A stretch of DNA of 64,000 nucleotides from Streptomyces tagetis (lineage in GTDB: Bacteria > Actinomycetota > Actinomycetes > Streptomycetales > Streptomycetaceae): positions 184,420 to 248,419 of the forward strand of contig NZ_JAGPNL010000008.1 in NCBI RefSeq assembly GCF_018069565.1. Reading direction: 5' to 3'. Below are positions 7,933 to 16,886 of this stretch, piece after piece. The notes under the pieces were generated by a model that saw nothing but the letters and a program-made list of their open reading frames with translations, was not told where the DNA came from and ran no database searches. Position 1 is the stretch's first letter, and each line of letters opens with the position of its first letter. The position numbers and the translations under genes are program-made.

Positions 7933-8379
7933 GTGGTGAGTGGGGAGTGGGCGGTGCCGGACGTCCTGGCGTATCTCGCGGGGCGGTGGCGTACGGAGCG
8001 GACCGTGCGGGACCTCGCCGGTGGCGTCGAGGGCCGCTTCGAGGGGGTCACCGTGTTCGCGGCGCGCGAGGGCGGCGGGCTGCTGAGCCGGGAGCACGGG
8101 GACTTCACCTGGCAGGGCGTGACCCGGCCCGCCGAGCGCACGCTGCGCTACGAACCGGGGGCCGCGCCGGGCACGGCCGACGTGCGGTTCGCCGACGGGC
8201 GGCCCTTCCACGGCCTGGACCTGACCACCGGGCACCACGTGGCCGGCCACCCCTGCGCCGCCGACTTCTACCGCGGCGAGTTCACCGTCCAGGGCGCCGA
8301 CCGCTGGCGGACGGTGTGGCGGGTGGGCGGACCGGCGAAGGACCTGGTGCTGGTCACCGACTACCTGCGCGAGGGCTGA
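7933..8379 (+). CDS. DUF6314 family protein
   Basis: This small soluble protein of 148 residues has the DUF6314 pattern: LAGRWRTERTVRDL near the N-terminus, FTWQG in the middle, and a beta-rich core ending in DLVLVTDYLREG. The family is thought to form a lipocalin-like barrel, but no biochemical role is known. Two GTG codons at 7933 and 7936 are possible starts; ACGGAGGTC at 7922-7930 suits either. The 3' end overlaps the convergent phosphatase-like gene by 19 bp. Confidence 0.75.
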   Translation: MVSGEWAVPDVLAYLAGRWRTERTVRDLAGGVEGRFEGVTVFAAREGGGLLSREHGDFTWQGVTRPAERTLRYEPGAAPGTADVRFADGRPFHGLDLTTGHHVAGHPCAADFYRGEFTVQGADRWRTVWRVGGPAKDLVLVTDYLREG

Positions 8380-8954
8380 ACCCGCACCGCCTCCAGCCGC
8401 AGGTGCCAGCGGCCCGCGCCGCCGGTCACGGTGGTCACCGACAGGGGACGCACGTCGAGGTTCCAGTACGAGGCGGGCGGCGCGTTCAGCGCGTAGACCA
8501 GGGCGGCCTGGATCACCGAGGGCTCGGCGACCGCCACCAGCCGGTCGCCGTCGCCGCCGGGCCGGGTGTCGAGCCAGCCGCCGACCCGGGTGATGAGCGC
8601 CAGCAGCGATTCGCCGCCGTGCGGGGCGGCCCGGGGGTCGCTGAGCCAGGCGTCCACGGCGGCGGGTTCCCGGGCCATCGCCTCGCCGATCGTCAGCCCG
8701 TGCCAGCGGCCCATATCGCATTCGCGCAGGGCGAGTTGGACGAGGGGCGCGTATCCGAGGGCGTCTCCGGTGGCGCGGCTGCGCGGGGTGGGCGAGCAGT
8801 AGCGCAGCTCGGCCGCCGCCAGGGGCAGCAGGTCGGGCGCGGCGCGCAGCACCTCGTCCCATCCGGCCTGGTCCAGCGGCCGGTCCTCTCCGAAGCGCTC
8901 CCCGAGCAGCGGAGAGCTGCGGGCAGCCGCGACGAACGTGACCCGAAGCGCCAT
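8361..8954 (-). CDS. Histidine-phosphatase-fold protein lacking catalytic histidines
   Basis: The 197-residue protein follows the histidine phosphatase (phosphoglycerate mutase) fold. It keeps YCSPTPRSRAT, the second-arginine block, and CDMGRWHGLT, the acidic/Trp block. The N-terminal block that should read L-V-R-H-G reads FVAAARSSP, so the phospho-accepting His is absent. The C-terminal block that should contain S-H-G reads VAVAEPSVIQAAL, so the second His is also absent. It is therefore probably not a phosphatase and may be a binding protein. I recall similar degenerate proteins in Streptomyces. The ATG start at 8954 is the only good one, and the frame is intact. Confidence 0.75.
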   Translation of the reverse strand: MALRVTFVAAARSSPLLGERFGEDRPLDQAGWDEVLRAAPDLLPLAAAELRYCSPTPRSRATGDALGYAPLVQLALRECDMGRWHGLTIGEAMAREPAAVDAWLSDPRAAPHGGESLLALITRVGGWLDTRPGGDGDRLVAVAEPSVIQAALVYALNAPPASYWNLDVRPLSVTTVTGGAGRWHLRLEAVRVQPSRR

Positions 8955-9293
8955 GCGGTGATGGTGGGCCGGGACGGGAAGCCGGTCAAGGGGTGCCCGC
9001 CCGGGGTGACCGTGGGTGGAGGGGACCTCACCGACCGCAGGCGGGCCCGGGACCTCCCGGCCGCGGCGCCGGGGGCGTGGCGGCGGGTGTGCCCGGGGAG
9101 CGGCGGCGGGTGTGCCCGGGGCGGCCGGTTGCGGCCCGCCCCGGCCGCTGCCCACACTGGTGGCGTCGGTGCTCCGCGGATGGGCACCCGACGGTGGCGG
9201 CCCGCCGACGGCCGGTGCGGAACCGGTCCGCGTCGCGGTGGCCCGGCGGGCCAGAGGCCGAGCGGCGGACCGACAGATGAGGAGGCCGCGGAC
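8955..9293. other. Intergenic region with a 20-bp direct repeat
   Basis: These 339 bp separate the divergent phosphatase-like and DUF1918 genes. A 20-bp sequence (ending GTGTGCCCGGGG) occurs at 9079-9098 and again at 9102-9121, a 23-bp period. The promoters of both flanking genes must lie here, but no convincing -35/-10 pair was identified. AGGAGG just before 9294 is the ribosome binding site of the DUF1918 gene. No further gene is seen. Confidence 0.6.
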
Positions 9294-9488
9294 ATGCACG
9301 CAATCAAGGGTGACCGCCTCGTCCAGCACGGCCGGGTGGTCGGGCAGCAGGACAAGGTCGCGGAGATCGTCGAAGTCATGGGTGACAAGGGCAGTCCGCC
9401 GTACCGGGTCCGGTTCGAGGACGGCCACGAGGCCGTCTGCTCCCCCGGCCCGGACGCGGAGATCCGGCCCCGCGAGACACGACGCTAG
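9294..9488 (+). CDS. DUF1918 domain protein
   Basis: This 64-residue protein begins MHAIKGDRLVQHG and contains VAEIVEVMG, YRVRFEDGHEAV and a C-terminal PGPDAEI block, the DUF1918 signature. It folds as a small SH3-like beta barrel by family knowledge; its function is unknown. ATGAGGAGG about ten bases upstream of the ATG at 9294 fixes the start. It is followed by a bidirectional hairpin terminator at 9503-9530. Confidence 0.88.
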   Translation: MHAIKGDRLVQHGRVVGQQDKVAEIVEVMGDKGSPPYRVRFEDGHEAVCSPGPDAEIRPRETRR

Positions 9489-9502
9489 CCGTATCGGTCG
9501 TT

Positions 9503-9530
9503 CGGCCGGAGGGGGAAGGCCCTCCGGCCG
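9503..9530. terminator. Bidirectional hairpin terminator
   Basis: CGGCCGGAGGG (9503-9513) pairs perfectly with CCCTCCGGCCG (9520-9530) around a 6-base loop. It lies between the convergent DUF1918 and GHL10 genes. There is no U-tract, as is common in Streptomyces terminators. Confidence 0.7.
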
Positions 9531-9616
9531 CGCCCACGGCCCGGCGGCCCCGGCCGCCGGGTCGTGCACGCCCGTGGGCGGGAGCGGGCGTACGAGCCCG
9601 CCCCCGCGCCCGGAGG

Positions 9617-10858
9617 TCAGCGCGGGGGTCCGGCCGGGCGGCCGTAGTGGTCCGCCGTCACGCGGGCCATCGCGCCGATACGGTCCTCCGCCAGGTCCCT
9701 CGCCGCGAAGAACACGTGGCCGCGGACCTCCGGGTGGAGCCGGGCGAGGGCCAGGTGGCGGGAGAGTTCGGCGGGGTCCTGCCACTGCGCCTCCCGGGCC
9801 GGGTCTCCGGCCTTGTAGAGCGCCTCGCCGATGTAGAGGCGGGTACGGCTGCCCCGGGCCGCCCCCGCCCACCAGGCCAGCAGCGTCGCGTAGTCGGCGG
9901 CGTCCATGCCGACGTGCCAGTAGAGCTGCGGCACGATGTAGTCGAGCCGGCCCTCCCGCACCCAGGCGAGGGTGTCCGCGTGCAGGTCGTCGTAGGTCTG
10001 CACGCCCGCGGTGGTGGCCGAGCCGCGCGGGTCGGAGGCGGCGTTGCGCCACACGCCGAAGGGGCTGACGCCGAAGCGGGCGGCGGGCCGGACCGCCCGG
10101 ACCCGCTCGGCCATCTCCCGTACCAGCCGGTCGATGTTGTCCCGCCGCCAGTCGGCCCGGGTGGCGAAGCCCGCGCCGTGGGCCGCGTGGCTCGCGGCGT
10201 CGTCGAAGTCCTGGCCGGCCACCGGATAGGGGTAGAAGTAGTCGTCGAAGTGGACGCCGTCCACCGGGTACCTCTCCACCGCGTCCACCATCGCGTCCTG
10301 CACGAAGGCCCTCACCTCGGGGAGCCCCGGGTCGTAGTGGAGCTGCCCGGCGTAGGGCACCACCCACTCGGGGTGACGGCGGGCGGGGTGGGAGGGCAGC
10401 AGGCGTGCCGGGTCCTCGTGGACGGCGACCCGGTACGGGTTGAACCAGGCGTGCAGTTCCAGGCCGCGCGCGTGGGCCTCCGCGACGGCCGTGCCCAGCG
10501 GGTCCCAGCCGGGGTCGCGCCCCTGGGAGCCGGACAGGTACGCGCTCCACGGCTCGTACGGCGAGGGCCACAGCGCGTCGGCCGCGGGCCGCACCTGGAA
10601 GAAGACGGTGTTGAGCCCGTGGCGGACCGCGTTGTCGAGGTGCCGGAGCAGCTCGGCGCGCTGCTCGCCCGCGCTCAGCCCGGCCCGGCTGGGCCAGTCC
10701 CGGTTGGCGACGGTGGCCAGCCACAGGCCCCGCATCTCGGTGGCGGGGGCCCCGCCCCGGCGTCGCTCCTGCTCGGCGAGGGCGGAGGAGGCGGCCGGTG
10801 CCGTGGTGAGCGCCGACAGCGCGGCCACGGTGAAGGCCCGGCGGGAGACACGGCCCAT
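9617..10858 (-). CDS. Secreted GHL10-type glycoside hydrolase-like protein
   Basis: This 413-residue exported protein has a Tat-type signal (SRRAFT, then a hydrophobic stretch ending ASSALA). The mature part matches glycosyl hydrolase-like family 10 (DUF187): MRGLWLATVANRDWPS, NTVFFQVRPAADALW, HAWFNPYRV, DGVHFDDYFYPY and IVPQLYWH appear in order, describing a TIM barrel with acidic residues at strand ends. The natural substrate is not established; a cell-wall or exopolysaccharide role is inferred. The ATG start is at 10858. Export through the Tat pathway fits with tatA-tatC elsewhere in the window, though these are housekeeping genes. Confidence 0.85.
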   Translation of the reverse strand: MGRVSRRAFTVAALSALTTAPAASSALAEQERRRGGAPATEMRGLWLATVANRDWPSRAGLSAGEQRAELLRHLDNAVRHGLNTVFFQVRPAADALWPSPYEPWSAYLSGSQGRDPGWDPLGTAVAEAHARGLELHAWFNPYRVAVHEDPARLLPSHPARRHPEWVVPYAGQLHYDPGLPEVRAFVQDAMVDAVERYPVDGVHFDDYFYPYPVAGQDFDDAASHAAHGAGFATRADWRRDNIDRLVREMAERVRAVRPAARFGVSPFGVWRNAASDPRGSATTAGVQTYDDLHADTLAWVREGRLDYIVPQLYWHVGMDAADYATLLAWWAGAARGSRTRLYIGEALYKAGDPAREAQWQDPAELSRHLALARLHPEVRGHVFFAARDLAEDRIGAMARVTADHYGRPAGPPR

Positions 10859-11036
10859 GGACGACCTCCGGACGCTGCGGACCGATCCGCGCGGTCACGG
10901 ATCGGGTACGGCCTCCCAGCATGCCCGACCCGGGCGAGGGTTCCACGGCGCTCCGGGGGTAACGTGCACGATCGGAGCAGGCGCCGGCGACCCCGGCGGG
11001 CCTGCCGCCAGAGCGTGGATGAGCGAAAGGGACGAT

Positions 11037-11909
11037 GTGACCGGCATCTCGGGAGATATCGCACGCGTCGGCGTGGTGGGCTGCGGCCAGATGGGAGCGG
11101 GCATCGCCGAGGTGTGCGCCCGCGCGGGCCTGGACGTCAAGGTCGCCGAGACCACCGGCGAAGCCCTGGAGATCGGCCGGACCCGGCTGTTCACCTCCCT
11201 CGCCAAGGCCGCCGAGCGCGGGAAGATCACCGAGGAGGAGCGGGACGCCACACAGGAGCGGCTCGGCTTCACCACCGATCTCGGCGAGTTCGCCGACCGT
11301 GACCTGGTGATCGAGGCCGTGGTGGAGAGCGAGCAGGTGAAGACGGAGATCTTCCAGGTGCTCGACCAGGTGGTGGTGCGCCCGGACGCGATCCTGGCCT
11401 CCAACACCTCCTCGATCCCGCTGGTCAGGCTGGCGGTCGCCACCTCGCGTGCCGACCACGTCATCGGCATCCACTTCTTCAACCCGGCCCCGGTGCAGCA
11501 GCTCGTCGAGCTGATCCCGGCCCTCACCACCTCCGAGGGCACGATCAGCCGAGCGCAGCTCTTCACGGAGAAGGTGCTCGGCAAGCACGCCATCCGCGCC
11601 CAGGACCGCTCCGGGTTCGTGGTCAACGCCCTGCTCATCCCGTACCTGCTCTCCGCGATCCGGATGTTCGAGTCGGGCATCGCCAGCCGCGAGGACATCG
11701 ACAACGGCATGGAGATGGGCTGCGCCCACCCGATGGGGCCGTTGAAGCTCTCCGACCTGATCGGCCTGGACACCGTCGCCTCGGTCGCGCACTCCATGTA
11801 CGAGGAGTTCAAGGAGCCGCTGTACGCCGCTCCCCCGCTGCTCCAGCGCATGGTCGACGCGGGCCGTCTGGGCCGCAAGAGCGGCTCGGGCTTCTACACC
11901 TACGGCTGA
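11037..11909 (+). CDS. 3-hydroxybutyryl-CoA dehydrogenase
   Basis: This 290-residue NAD(P)-dependent dehydrogenase interconverts 3-hydroxyacyl-CoA and 3-ketoacyl-CoA. The N-terminal Rossmann motif is VGVVGCGQMGAGIAE, and the catalytic block GIHFFNPAPVQQLVE holds the His of the His-Glu dyad. The C-terminal domain has GFVVNALLIPYL and CAHPMGPLKLSDLIGLD. Start GTG 11037 has AAAGGGAC six bases ahead; ATG 11019 is an in-frame alternative. No beta-oxidation genes flank it, so it may serve butyryl-CoA or polyketide-precursor metabolism. Divergent promoters with the GHL10 gene share the 178-bp gap upstream. Confidence 0.93.
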   Translation: MTGISGDIARVGVVGCGQMGAGIAEVCARAGLDVKVAETTGEALEIGRTRLFTSLAKAAERGKITEEERDATQERLGFTTDLGEFADRDLVIEAVVESEQVKTEIFQVLDQVVVRPDAILASNTSSIPLVRLAVATSRADHVIGIHFFNPAPVQQLVELIPALTTSEGTISRAQLFTEKVLGKHAIRAQDRSGFVVNALLIPYLLSAIRMFESGIASREDIDNGMEMGCAHPMGPLKLSDLIGLDTVASVAHSMYEEFKEPLYAAPPLLQRMVDAGRLGRKSGSGFYTYG

Positions 11910-11971
11910 GACACCCGCGCCGGGCCGGGATGTACCGGCTTCGCCCCCAGCGGGCCCGCGGCCGGTCCCGG

Positions 11972-12010
11972 CCTCAGGCGGTCCGGTCCGGTCCTCAGGC
12001 GGTCCGGTCC
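11972..12010. repeat. Tandem 18-bp repeat spanning the Nudix stop codon
   Basis: CCTCAGGCGGTCCGGTCC occurs at 11972-11989 and 11993-12010, a 21-bp period. The second copy contains the last codons and TGA stop of the Nudix gene on the minus strand, and the first lies just beyond it. It looks like a duplication of the gene's 3' end. Confidence 0.85.
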
Positions 12011-12540
12011 CGGCCGAGGTGCAGATGGTGCAGGAGGAGCAGCGCGGCGGCCATGCCCGCGGCGGGGACCTCGCCCCGGGCCACCAGGTCCGGCACCAGC
12101 TTGAGCGGGACCCAGGCCCGGCGGTCCGACTCGAAGTCGTCCACGGGATGCCCGACGTACTCGCCGCTGTCCGACCAGTAGACGTGGTGGCGGGCGTCGC
12201 TGAGGCCGTTGGAGGGCTCCACGCTCATCAGGTGCTTGAGCGGTCCGGGCCGCCAGCCGGTCTCCTCCTCCAGCTCCCGGGCGGCGGCGGCCCGCACGTC
12301 CTCGCCGTCCTCGACGACCCCGGCGGCCAGTTCCCACCCCCAACTGTCCGTGATGAAGCGGTGCCGCCACAGCAGGAGGACCTCGTCGGCCGCGTTCACC
12401 ACCGTGGCGACGGCCACTGCCCGCAGCCGGATGAGGAAGTGGTCGAGACGGCGGCCGTCGGGCAGTTCGACATCGGCGAGATTGACGCTGAACCAGCGAT
12501 TCGCGTACACAGTCTGCTCGTTCTGTTTCGTCCACTGCAC
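11995..12540 (-). CDS. Nudix hydrolase
   Basis: The Nudix box GVVEDGEDVRAAAAREL plus EEETGW satisfies G-x5-E-x7-REU-x-EE-x-GU, so a metal-dependent pyrophosphohydrolase of nucleoside-diphosphate-linked compounds is expected. The surrounding sequence (YANRWFSVNLADVELPDG; LLLWRHRFITDSWGWELAAG) resembles the ADP-ribose pyrophosphatase branch; the actual substrate is not known. GTG at 12540 (VQWTKQNEQ) is chosen because GGAAGGTGG precedes it, giving 181 residues. An upstream ATG at 12627 would add a Cys/Pro-rich extension that looks non-coding. Confidence 0.9.
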   Translation of the reverse strand: MQWTKQNEQTVYANRWFSVNLADVELPDGRRLDHFLIRLRAVAVATVVNAADEVLLLWRHRFITDSWGWELAAGVVEDGEDVRAAAARELEEETGWRPGPLKHLMSVEPSNGLSDARHHVYWSDSGEYVGHPVDDFESDRRAWVPLKLVPDLVARGEVPAAGMAAALLLLHHLHLGRDRTA

Positions 12541-12660
12541 AGCCGCGCCACCTTCCGTCGGGTAGGGGGCAATATCGCAGCCGGGCCGGGGCCCGCAGCA
12601 GGCGCACGGCGCCCGCTCACGGGGCACCGCGGGCGCGGGGACGCGCCGGTCCCCGGCCGG

Positions 12661-14001
12661 TCACAGCGGAACGCGCAGCGCCCCGTCGATCAGCTCGGCC
12701 GCCTCCGCCACACCGGCGCAGCCGCTGCGGACCAGGTGTCCGCGGACCGCGCGGAGCCTCTCGCGCAGCCGCTGGGACTCCATTCCCCGGGCCTGTTCCG
12801 CCATCCGCACGGCGGTGGCCACCGCCGTGTCGGCGTCTCCCCGGCGCAGGGCGACGGTGCTCAGCATGGCGAGCCGGTGCACCCGGCCGCGGTCGTGCGC
12901 CGGGTTGTCCACGGCCGCCGCCGCGTGCTCCCCCGCCGCCGCCAGTTCGCCGAGGCTGAGCAGGGCCTCCGCCACCTGGACGTTGACCAGTCCGGGCTGG
13001 ACGTAGCCGGTCTCGTCGGGCTCGTGACCGCGCCGGATGCGCTCGGCGGCCCGCTCGGCCCGCCGGATGCAGGCCAGGGCGCCGGCGGCGTCGCCGAGGT
13101 GCGCGTACGCCTTGGCCTGCATCGCGTACAGGTCGGAGGCGAGCGCCTGGGTGGTCTGGCCGCCCGCCGCGCGCAGCGCGGCCTCGGCGAAGGCGACGGC
13201 CTGCCGGTACTCCCGCAGGTACAGCGCCTGGTTGACGAGGAGCGCGATGACGTAGGCGCCCAGGGCCCGGTCGCCGCTGGCCTTGGCGAGGCGCAGGGCC
13301 TGGTGGAAGTAGCGCTGGGCGAGGCCGTGCGCGTCCGAGTCGTACGCGCAGATGCCGGCCACCGCGACCAGTCCGCCGGTGGCCCGGTGCAGCCGGCGGC
13401 CGGTGGCGTCGGTGTAGCCGCCGCGCAGCAGCGGGGCGGCCTCGGCGTTGAGGAAGCCGACGACGCGGTCGCGGGTCGCCATGCCGCCGGCCTTGCGGTA
13501 CATCTGCTCGTAGTGGGCGCGGGCCGCGCGCAGCATCGCCAGGTCGGCCGGGGTGACCCGGTGCCGGCCGCCCCGGGAGACGTCCGTGTCCTCGGGCGGG
13601 TTCTCCCACTCCCACACCGGCATCACCGCGGGGGTGCCGGTGAGCGCGGGGGCACCCGGCAGGTGCGGGCGCCGCTGCTGGTCGGAGCGCCACAGGGCGG
13701 TGGCGCGGTCCACGAACCCGCCCAGCGGGCCGGTGTGCGCGGCGGCCGGCTCGCCGGGCAGGCCGAGGCCGATGTCGTCGAGGACGACCGGGCGGTTCAG
13801 CCGGGCGGCGAGGACCTCGCAGATCAGGTCGGGGACCTGGCCTCGGGGGCGCTGGCCCTTCAGCCACCGGGCGACGGCGGTGTGCTCGTAGCGCAGGGTG
13901 AGTCCGCGCGCCCGTCCGGCCTGGTTGACGTGCGCGGCCAGCCCCGCGTTCGAGATCCCCGCCTCGTGGAGGATCGCGTCGAGCAGAGTGTTGGGCTGCA
14001 T
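12661..14001 (-). CDS. NsdA-like TPR regulator
   Basis: This 446-residue protein starts with MQPNTLLDAILHEAGISNAG and a helix-turn-helix-like region (about 1-75, including TAVARWLKGQRPRG). It continues with an all-helical array of TPR-like repeats from about residue 200 to the end. This is the architecture of the Streptomyces NsdA/NsdB family, whose founding members repress development and antibiotic production. Which process this member controls is unknown. A Trp/Pro segment (VWEWENPPEDTD) near residue 130 links the two parts. It is separated from pheT by a strong terminator and likely has its own promoter above 14001. Confidence 0.75.
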   Translation of the reverse strand: MQPNTLLDAILHEAGISNAGLAAHVNQAGRARGLTLRYEHTAVARWLKGQRPRGQVPDLICEVLAARLNRPVVLDDIGLGLPGEPAAAHTGPLGGFVDRATALWRSDQQRRPHLPGAPALTGTPAVMPVWEWENPPEDTDVSRGGRHRVTPADLAMLRAARAHYEQMYRKAGGMATRDRVVGFLNAEAAPLLRGGYTDATGRRLHRATGGLVAVAGICAYDSDAHGLAQRYFHQALRLAKASGDRALGAYVIALLVNQALYLREYRQAVAFAEAALRAAGGQTTQALASDLYAMQAKAYAHLGDAAGALACIRRAERAAERIRRGHEPDETGYVQPGLVNVQVAEALLSLGELAAAGEHAAAAVDNPAHDRGRVHRLAMLSTVALRRGDADTAVATAVRMAEQARGMESQRLRERLRAVRGHLVRSGCAGVAEAAELIDGALRVPL

Positions 14002-14307
14002 GGAGGCCCCCCGGGTGGCTCGGTGCCGTCAGCGTAGTGTGCCGCTCTTCACACGGGGTGTGAACGAAGTACGCGTATCCGTACGGTGTGCGCGCTGTCG
14101 CGCAGGGTGCCGGGGCCGGTTGACTGAGCTGCCTCGAAAGAGGCCGGCCGGGCCGCCGGCTCCCCCTCGTACAGCGGTGGCCCGCCTTCGGCCGCCCGCC
14201 CCGCGACCCGCCCGACACTCCTGGCGGGGCGGGCGGCCCCGCCGGCATCACCTGTACGAGGCCCTTCGTCCTGCCCCGGCGCGTCGTGACGGCGGGCGCA
14301 ACGCGCC

Positions 14308-14350
14308 GCGCCCCCGCGAGGACGTCGGTGTGACGTCCTCGCGGGGGCGC
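14308..14350 (-). terminator. Strong hairpin terminator of pheST
   Basis: GCGCCCCCGCGAGGACGTC (14308-14326) pairs perfectly with its complement at 14332-14350 around a 5-base loop, a 19-bp stem. It begins 23 bp past the pheT stop. TTTT lies on the 5' side in the minus-strand direction, so the stem could also act on plus-strand transcription, where AAAA follows. The rest of 14002-14372 shows no gene. Confidence 0.85.
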
Positions 14351-14372
14351 AAAATGGCCTCCCTGCGTACCG

Positions 14373-16886
14373 CTAGGCGCGCAGCACGGCGCCCACCCGG
14401 TCGCCCGCGAGGGCCACCGCGGCGTCACGCGCCGCCGACGCCTCGTCGACCGTCAGCGTCCGGTCGCCCGCGCGGAACCGCAGCGCGTACGCCAGCGACT
14501 TGCGGCCCTCGCCGAGCTGCTCGGCGTTGTCGTAGACGTCGAACAGGCGGATGGACTCCAGCAGTTCGCCGGCGCCCTCGCGCAGCGCCGCCTCCACGTC
14601 CGCCGCGGGGACGTACGCGTCGACGACCAGGGCGACGTCCTGCGTGGCGACCGGGAAGGTGGAGATGCCCGGCGCCTGCGGGGTGTCGTCGCCGACCCGC
14701 TCCAGGACGTCGAGGTCCAGCTCCATCGCCGAGGTGCGGGCGGGCAGGCCGAGGGTCTTCACGACCCTCGGGTGCAGTTCGCCCGCGTGGCCGACGACGC
14801 GCTCGGCGCCGTCCTCGGTGACGACCAGCTCGGCGCAGCGGCCGGGGTGCCACGGGCCGTACTGGCCCTTGCGGACGGTGAGTTCGGCACCGGCCTCGCC
14901 GGCCACCGTGCGGGCGGCCTCGACCGCGTCGGCCCAGTCGGCCGGGCGTCCCTTGCCCCACCAGCCGGACTGCTCGCGGGCACCGGCCAGGACCACGGCG
15001 ACGTGCCGGGGCTGCTCGGGCAGGGCGGCGTCCAGCGCGGCCAGTTCCTCGGCGCCGGGGCGCCGGTCGACGGCCGGGTGGACGGCGGTCCGCTCCTCCT
15101 CGCGCGGGTGGAAGACCAGTCCGGTCTCGAAGAGCGCCAGGTCGTGCGAGCCGCGCCCGTCGTTGCGGCGCAGCGCGCCGAGCAGACCGGGCAGCAGCGA
15201 GGTGCGCAGCGCGGGCTCCTCGTCGCTGAGCGGGTTGGTCAGCTTCACCACGCGCCGGGCCGGGTCGTCGGCCTCCAGTCCGAGCTGGTCGAAGACCTGC
15301 TCGGAGAGGAACGGGTAGCCGGGCGCCTCCACGTAGCCGGCGCCGGCCAGGGCGCGGCCGACGCGGCGGTGCAGCCGCTGGCGGTGGGTGAGGCCGCGGC
15401 CCGCCGGGGGTCTGGGCAGGGTGGTGGGCAGGTTCTCGTAGCCCTCCAGCCGGATGACCTCTTCGGCCAGGTCGTTCGGGTCGGTGAGGTCGGGCCGCCA
15501 GGACGGGACGGTGACGACCAGCTCGTCCTGCCCGTACACGTCACAGCCGACCTCCTGGAGGCGGCGTACGACGCTCTCCCGGCCGTAGGACATGCCCGCG
15601 ACCTTGTCGGGGTGGTCGGCCGGGATGGTGATGGTGGTGGGGGCGCCCGGCGCGACGACCTCGGTGACGCCGGCCTCGGCGGTGCCGCCCGCGAGCAGCA
15701 CCAGCAGGTCGACGGTGCGCTGGGCGGCGGCCGAGGCGGCCTTCGGGTCGACGCCGCGCTCGAAGCGCCGGGACGCCTCGGAGGAGAGCTTGTGGCGGCG
15801 GGCGGTGCGCGCGATGGACACGGCGTCGAAGTGGGCGGCCTCGATGACGACGTCGCCGGTGGCCTTGCCGGGGTCGTCGTGGTCGCCGATCTCGGTGTCG
15901 GCGCCGCCCATGACGCCGGCCAGGCCGATCGGGCCGCGCTCGTCGGTGATCACCAGGTCCTCGGCGTCGAGGGTGCGGGTGACGCCGTCGAGGGTGGTGA
16001 GCTTCTCGCCGGGCTCGGCGCGGCGCACGCCGATGGCGCCCTGGACGAGGGAGCGGTCGTAGGCGTGCAGCGGCTGGCCGATCTCCATCATCACGTAGTT
16101 GGTGATGTCGACGGCGAGGGAGATCGGGCGCATGCCGACCTTCTGGAGCCGGCGCCGGAGCCAGATCGGGGAGCGCGCGTCCGGGTTGAGCCCGGTCACG
16201 GTGCGGGCGGTGAACCGGTCGCAGCCGGCCGGGTCCGAGACCCGTACCGGGTGGCCGAAGGCGTTCGGGCCGGGGACGTCGATCAGGGCCGGGTCGCGCA
16301 GCGGCAGCCCGTAGGCGGTGGCGGCCTCGCGGGCCACGCCGCGGATCGAGAGGCAGTAGCCGCGGTCGGGGGTGACGGCGATGTCGAGGACCTCGTCGAC
16401 CAGTTCCAGCAGCTCGATGGCGTCCTTGCCGGTCTCGGTCTCCGGCGGCAGGACGATGATGCCCTCGGTCCGGTCATCCCCCATGCCCAGCTCGTCGCTG
16501 GAGCAGATCATGCCGTGCGAGACCTTGCCGTAGGTCTTGCGGGCGGAGATGGCGAAGCCGCCGGGCAGCACGGCGCCGGGCAGGACCACGACGACCTTGT
16601 CGCCGACGGCGAAGTTGCGGGCGCCGCAGACGATCTCCTGCGGCTCGCCGGTGCCGTTGGCCGAGCCGACGTCGACGGTGCAGAAGCGGATCGGCTTCCG
16701 GAAGCCCTCCAGCTCCTCGATGGTCAGCACCCGGCCGACGACGAGCGGCCCCTTGAGGTCGGCGCCGAGGTGCTCGACCGTCTCGACCTCCAGACCGGCC
16801 GAAATCAGCTTGGCCTGCACGTCGCGGCCGGTCTCGGTGGCCGGCAGGTCGACGTACTCCCGCAGCCAGGAAAGCGGGACCCGCAT
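14373..16886 (-). CDS. pheT: Phenylalanyl-tRNA synthetase beta subunit
   Basis: This 837-residue subunit forms an alpha2-beta2 enzyme with PheS and charges tRNA-Phe. The N-terminal MRVPLSWLREYVDLP, the OB-fold tRNA-binding domain (about 40-155), the B3/B4 editing domain, the B5 domain and the C-terminal ferredoxin-fold anticodon-binding domain (about last 95 residues, beginning near GISTFPVATQDVA) are in the expected order. The ATG overlaps the pheS stop by one base (TGATG), indicating termination-reinitiation coupling. The length is typical of long bacterial PheT. Confidence 0.98.
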   Translation of the reverse strand: MRVPLSWLREYVDLPATETGRDVQAKLISAGLEVETVEHLGADLKGPLVVGRVLTIEELEGFRKPIRFCTVDVGSANGTGEPQEIVCGARNFAVGDKVVVVLPGAVLPGGFAISARKTYGKVSHGMICSSDELGMGDDRTEGIIVLPPETETGKDAIELLELVDEVLDIAVTPDRGYCLSIRGVAREAATAYGLPLRDPALIDVPGPNAFGHPVRVSDPAGCDRFTARTVTGLNPDARSPIWLRRRLQKVGMRPISLAVDITNYVMMEIGQPLHAYDRSLVQGAIGVRRAEPGEKLTTLDGVTRTLDAEDLVITDERGPIGLAGVMGGADTEIGDHDDPGKATGDVVIEAAHFDAVSIARTARRHKLSSEASRRFERGVDPKAASAAAQRTVDLLVLLAGGTAEAGVTEVVAPGAPTTITIPADHPDKVAGMSYGRESVVRRLQEVGCDVYGQDELVVTVPSWRPDLTDPNDLAEEVIRLEGYENLPTTLPRPPAGRGLTHRQRLHRRVGRALAGAGYVEAPGYPFLSEQVFDQLGLEADDPARRVVKLTNPLSDEEPALRTSLLPGLLGALRRNDGRGSHDLALFETGLVFHPREEERTAVHPAVDRRPGAEELAALDAALPEQPRHVAVVLAGAREQSGWWGKGRPADWADAVEAARTVAGEAGAELTVRKGQYGPWHPGRCAELVVTEDGAERVVGHAGELHPRVVKTLGLPARTSAMELDLDVLERVGDDTPQAPGISTFPVATQDVALVVDAYVPAADVEAALREGAGELLESIRLFDVYDNAEQLGEGRKSLAYALRFRAGDRTLTVDEASAARDAAVALAGDRVGAVLRA

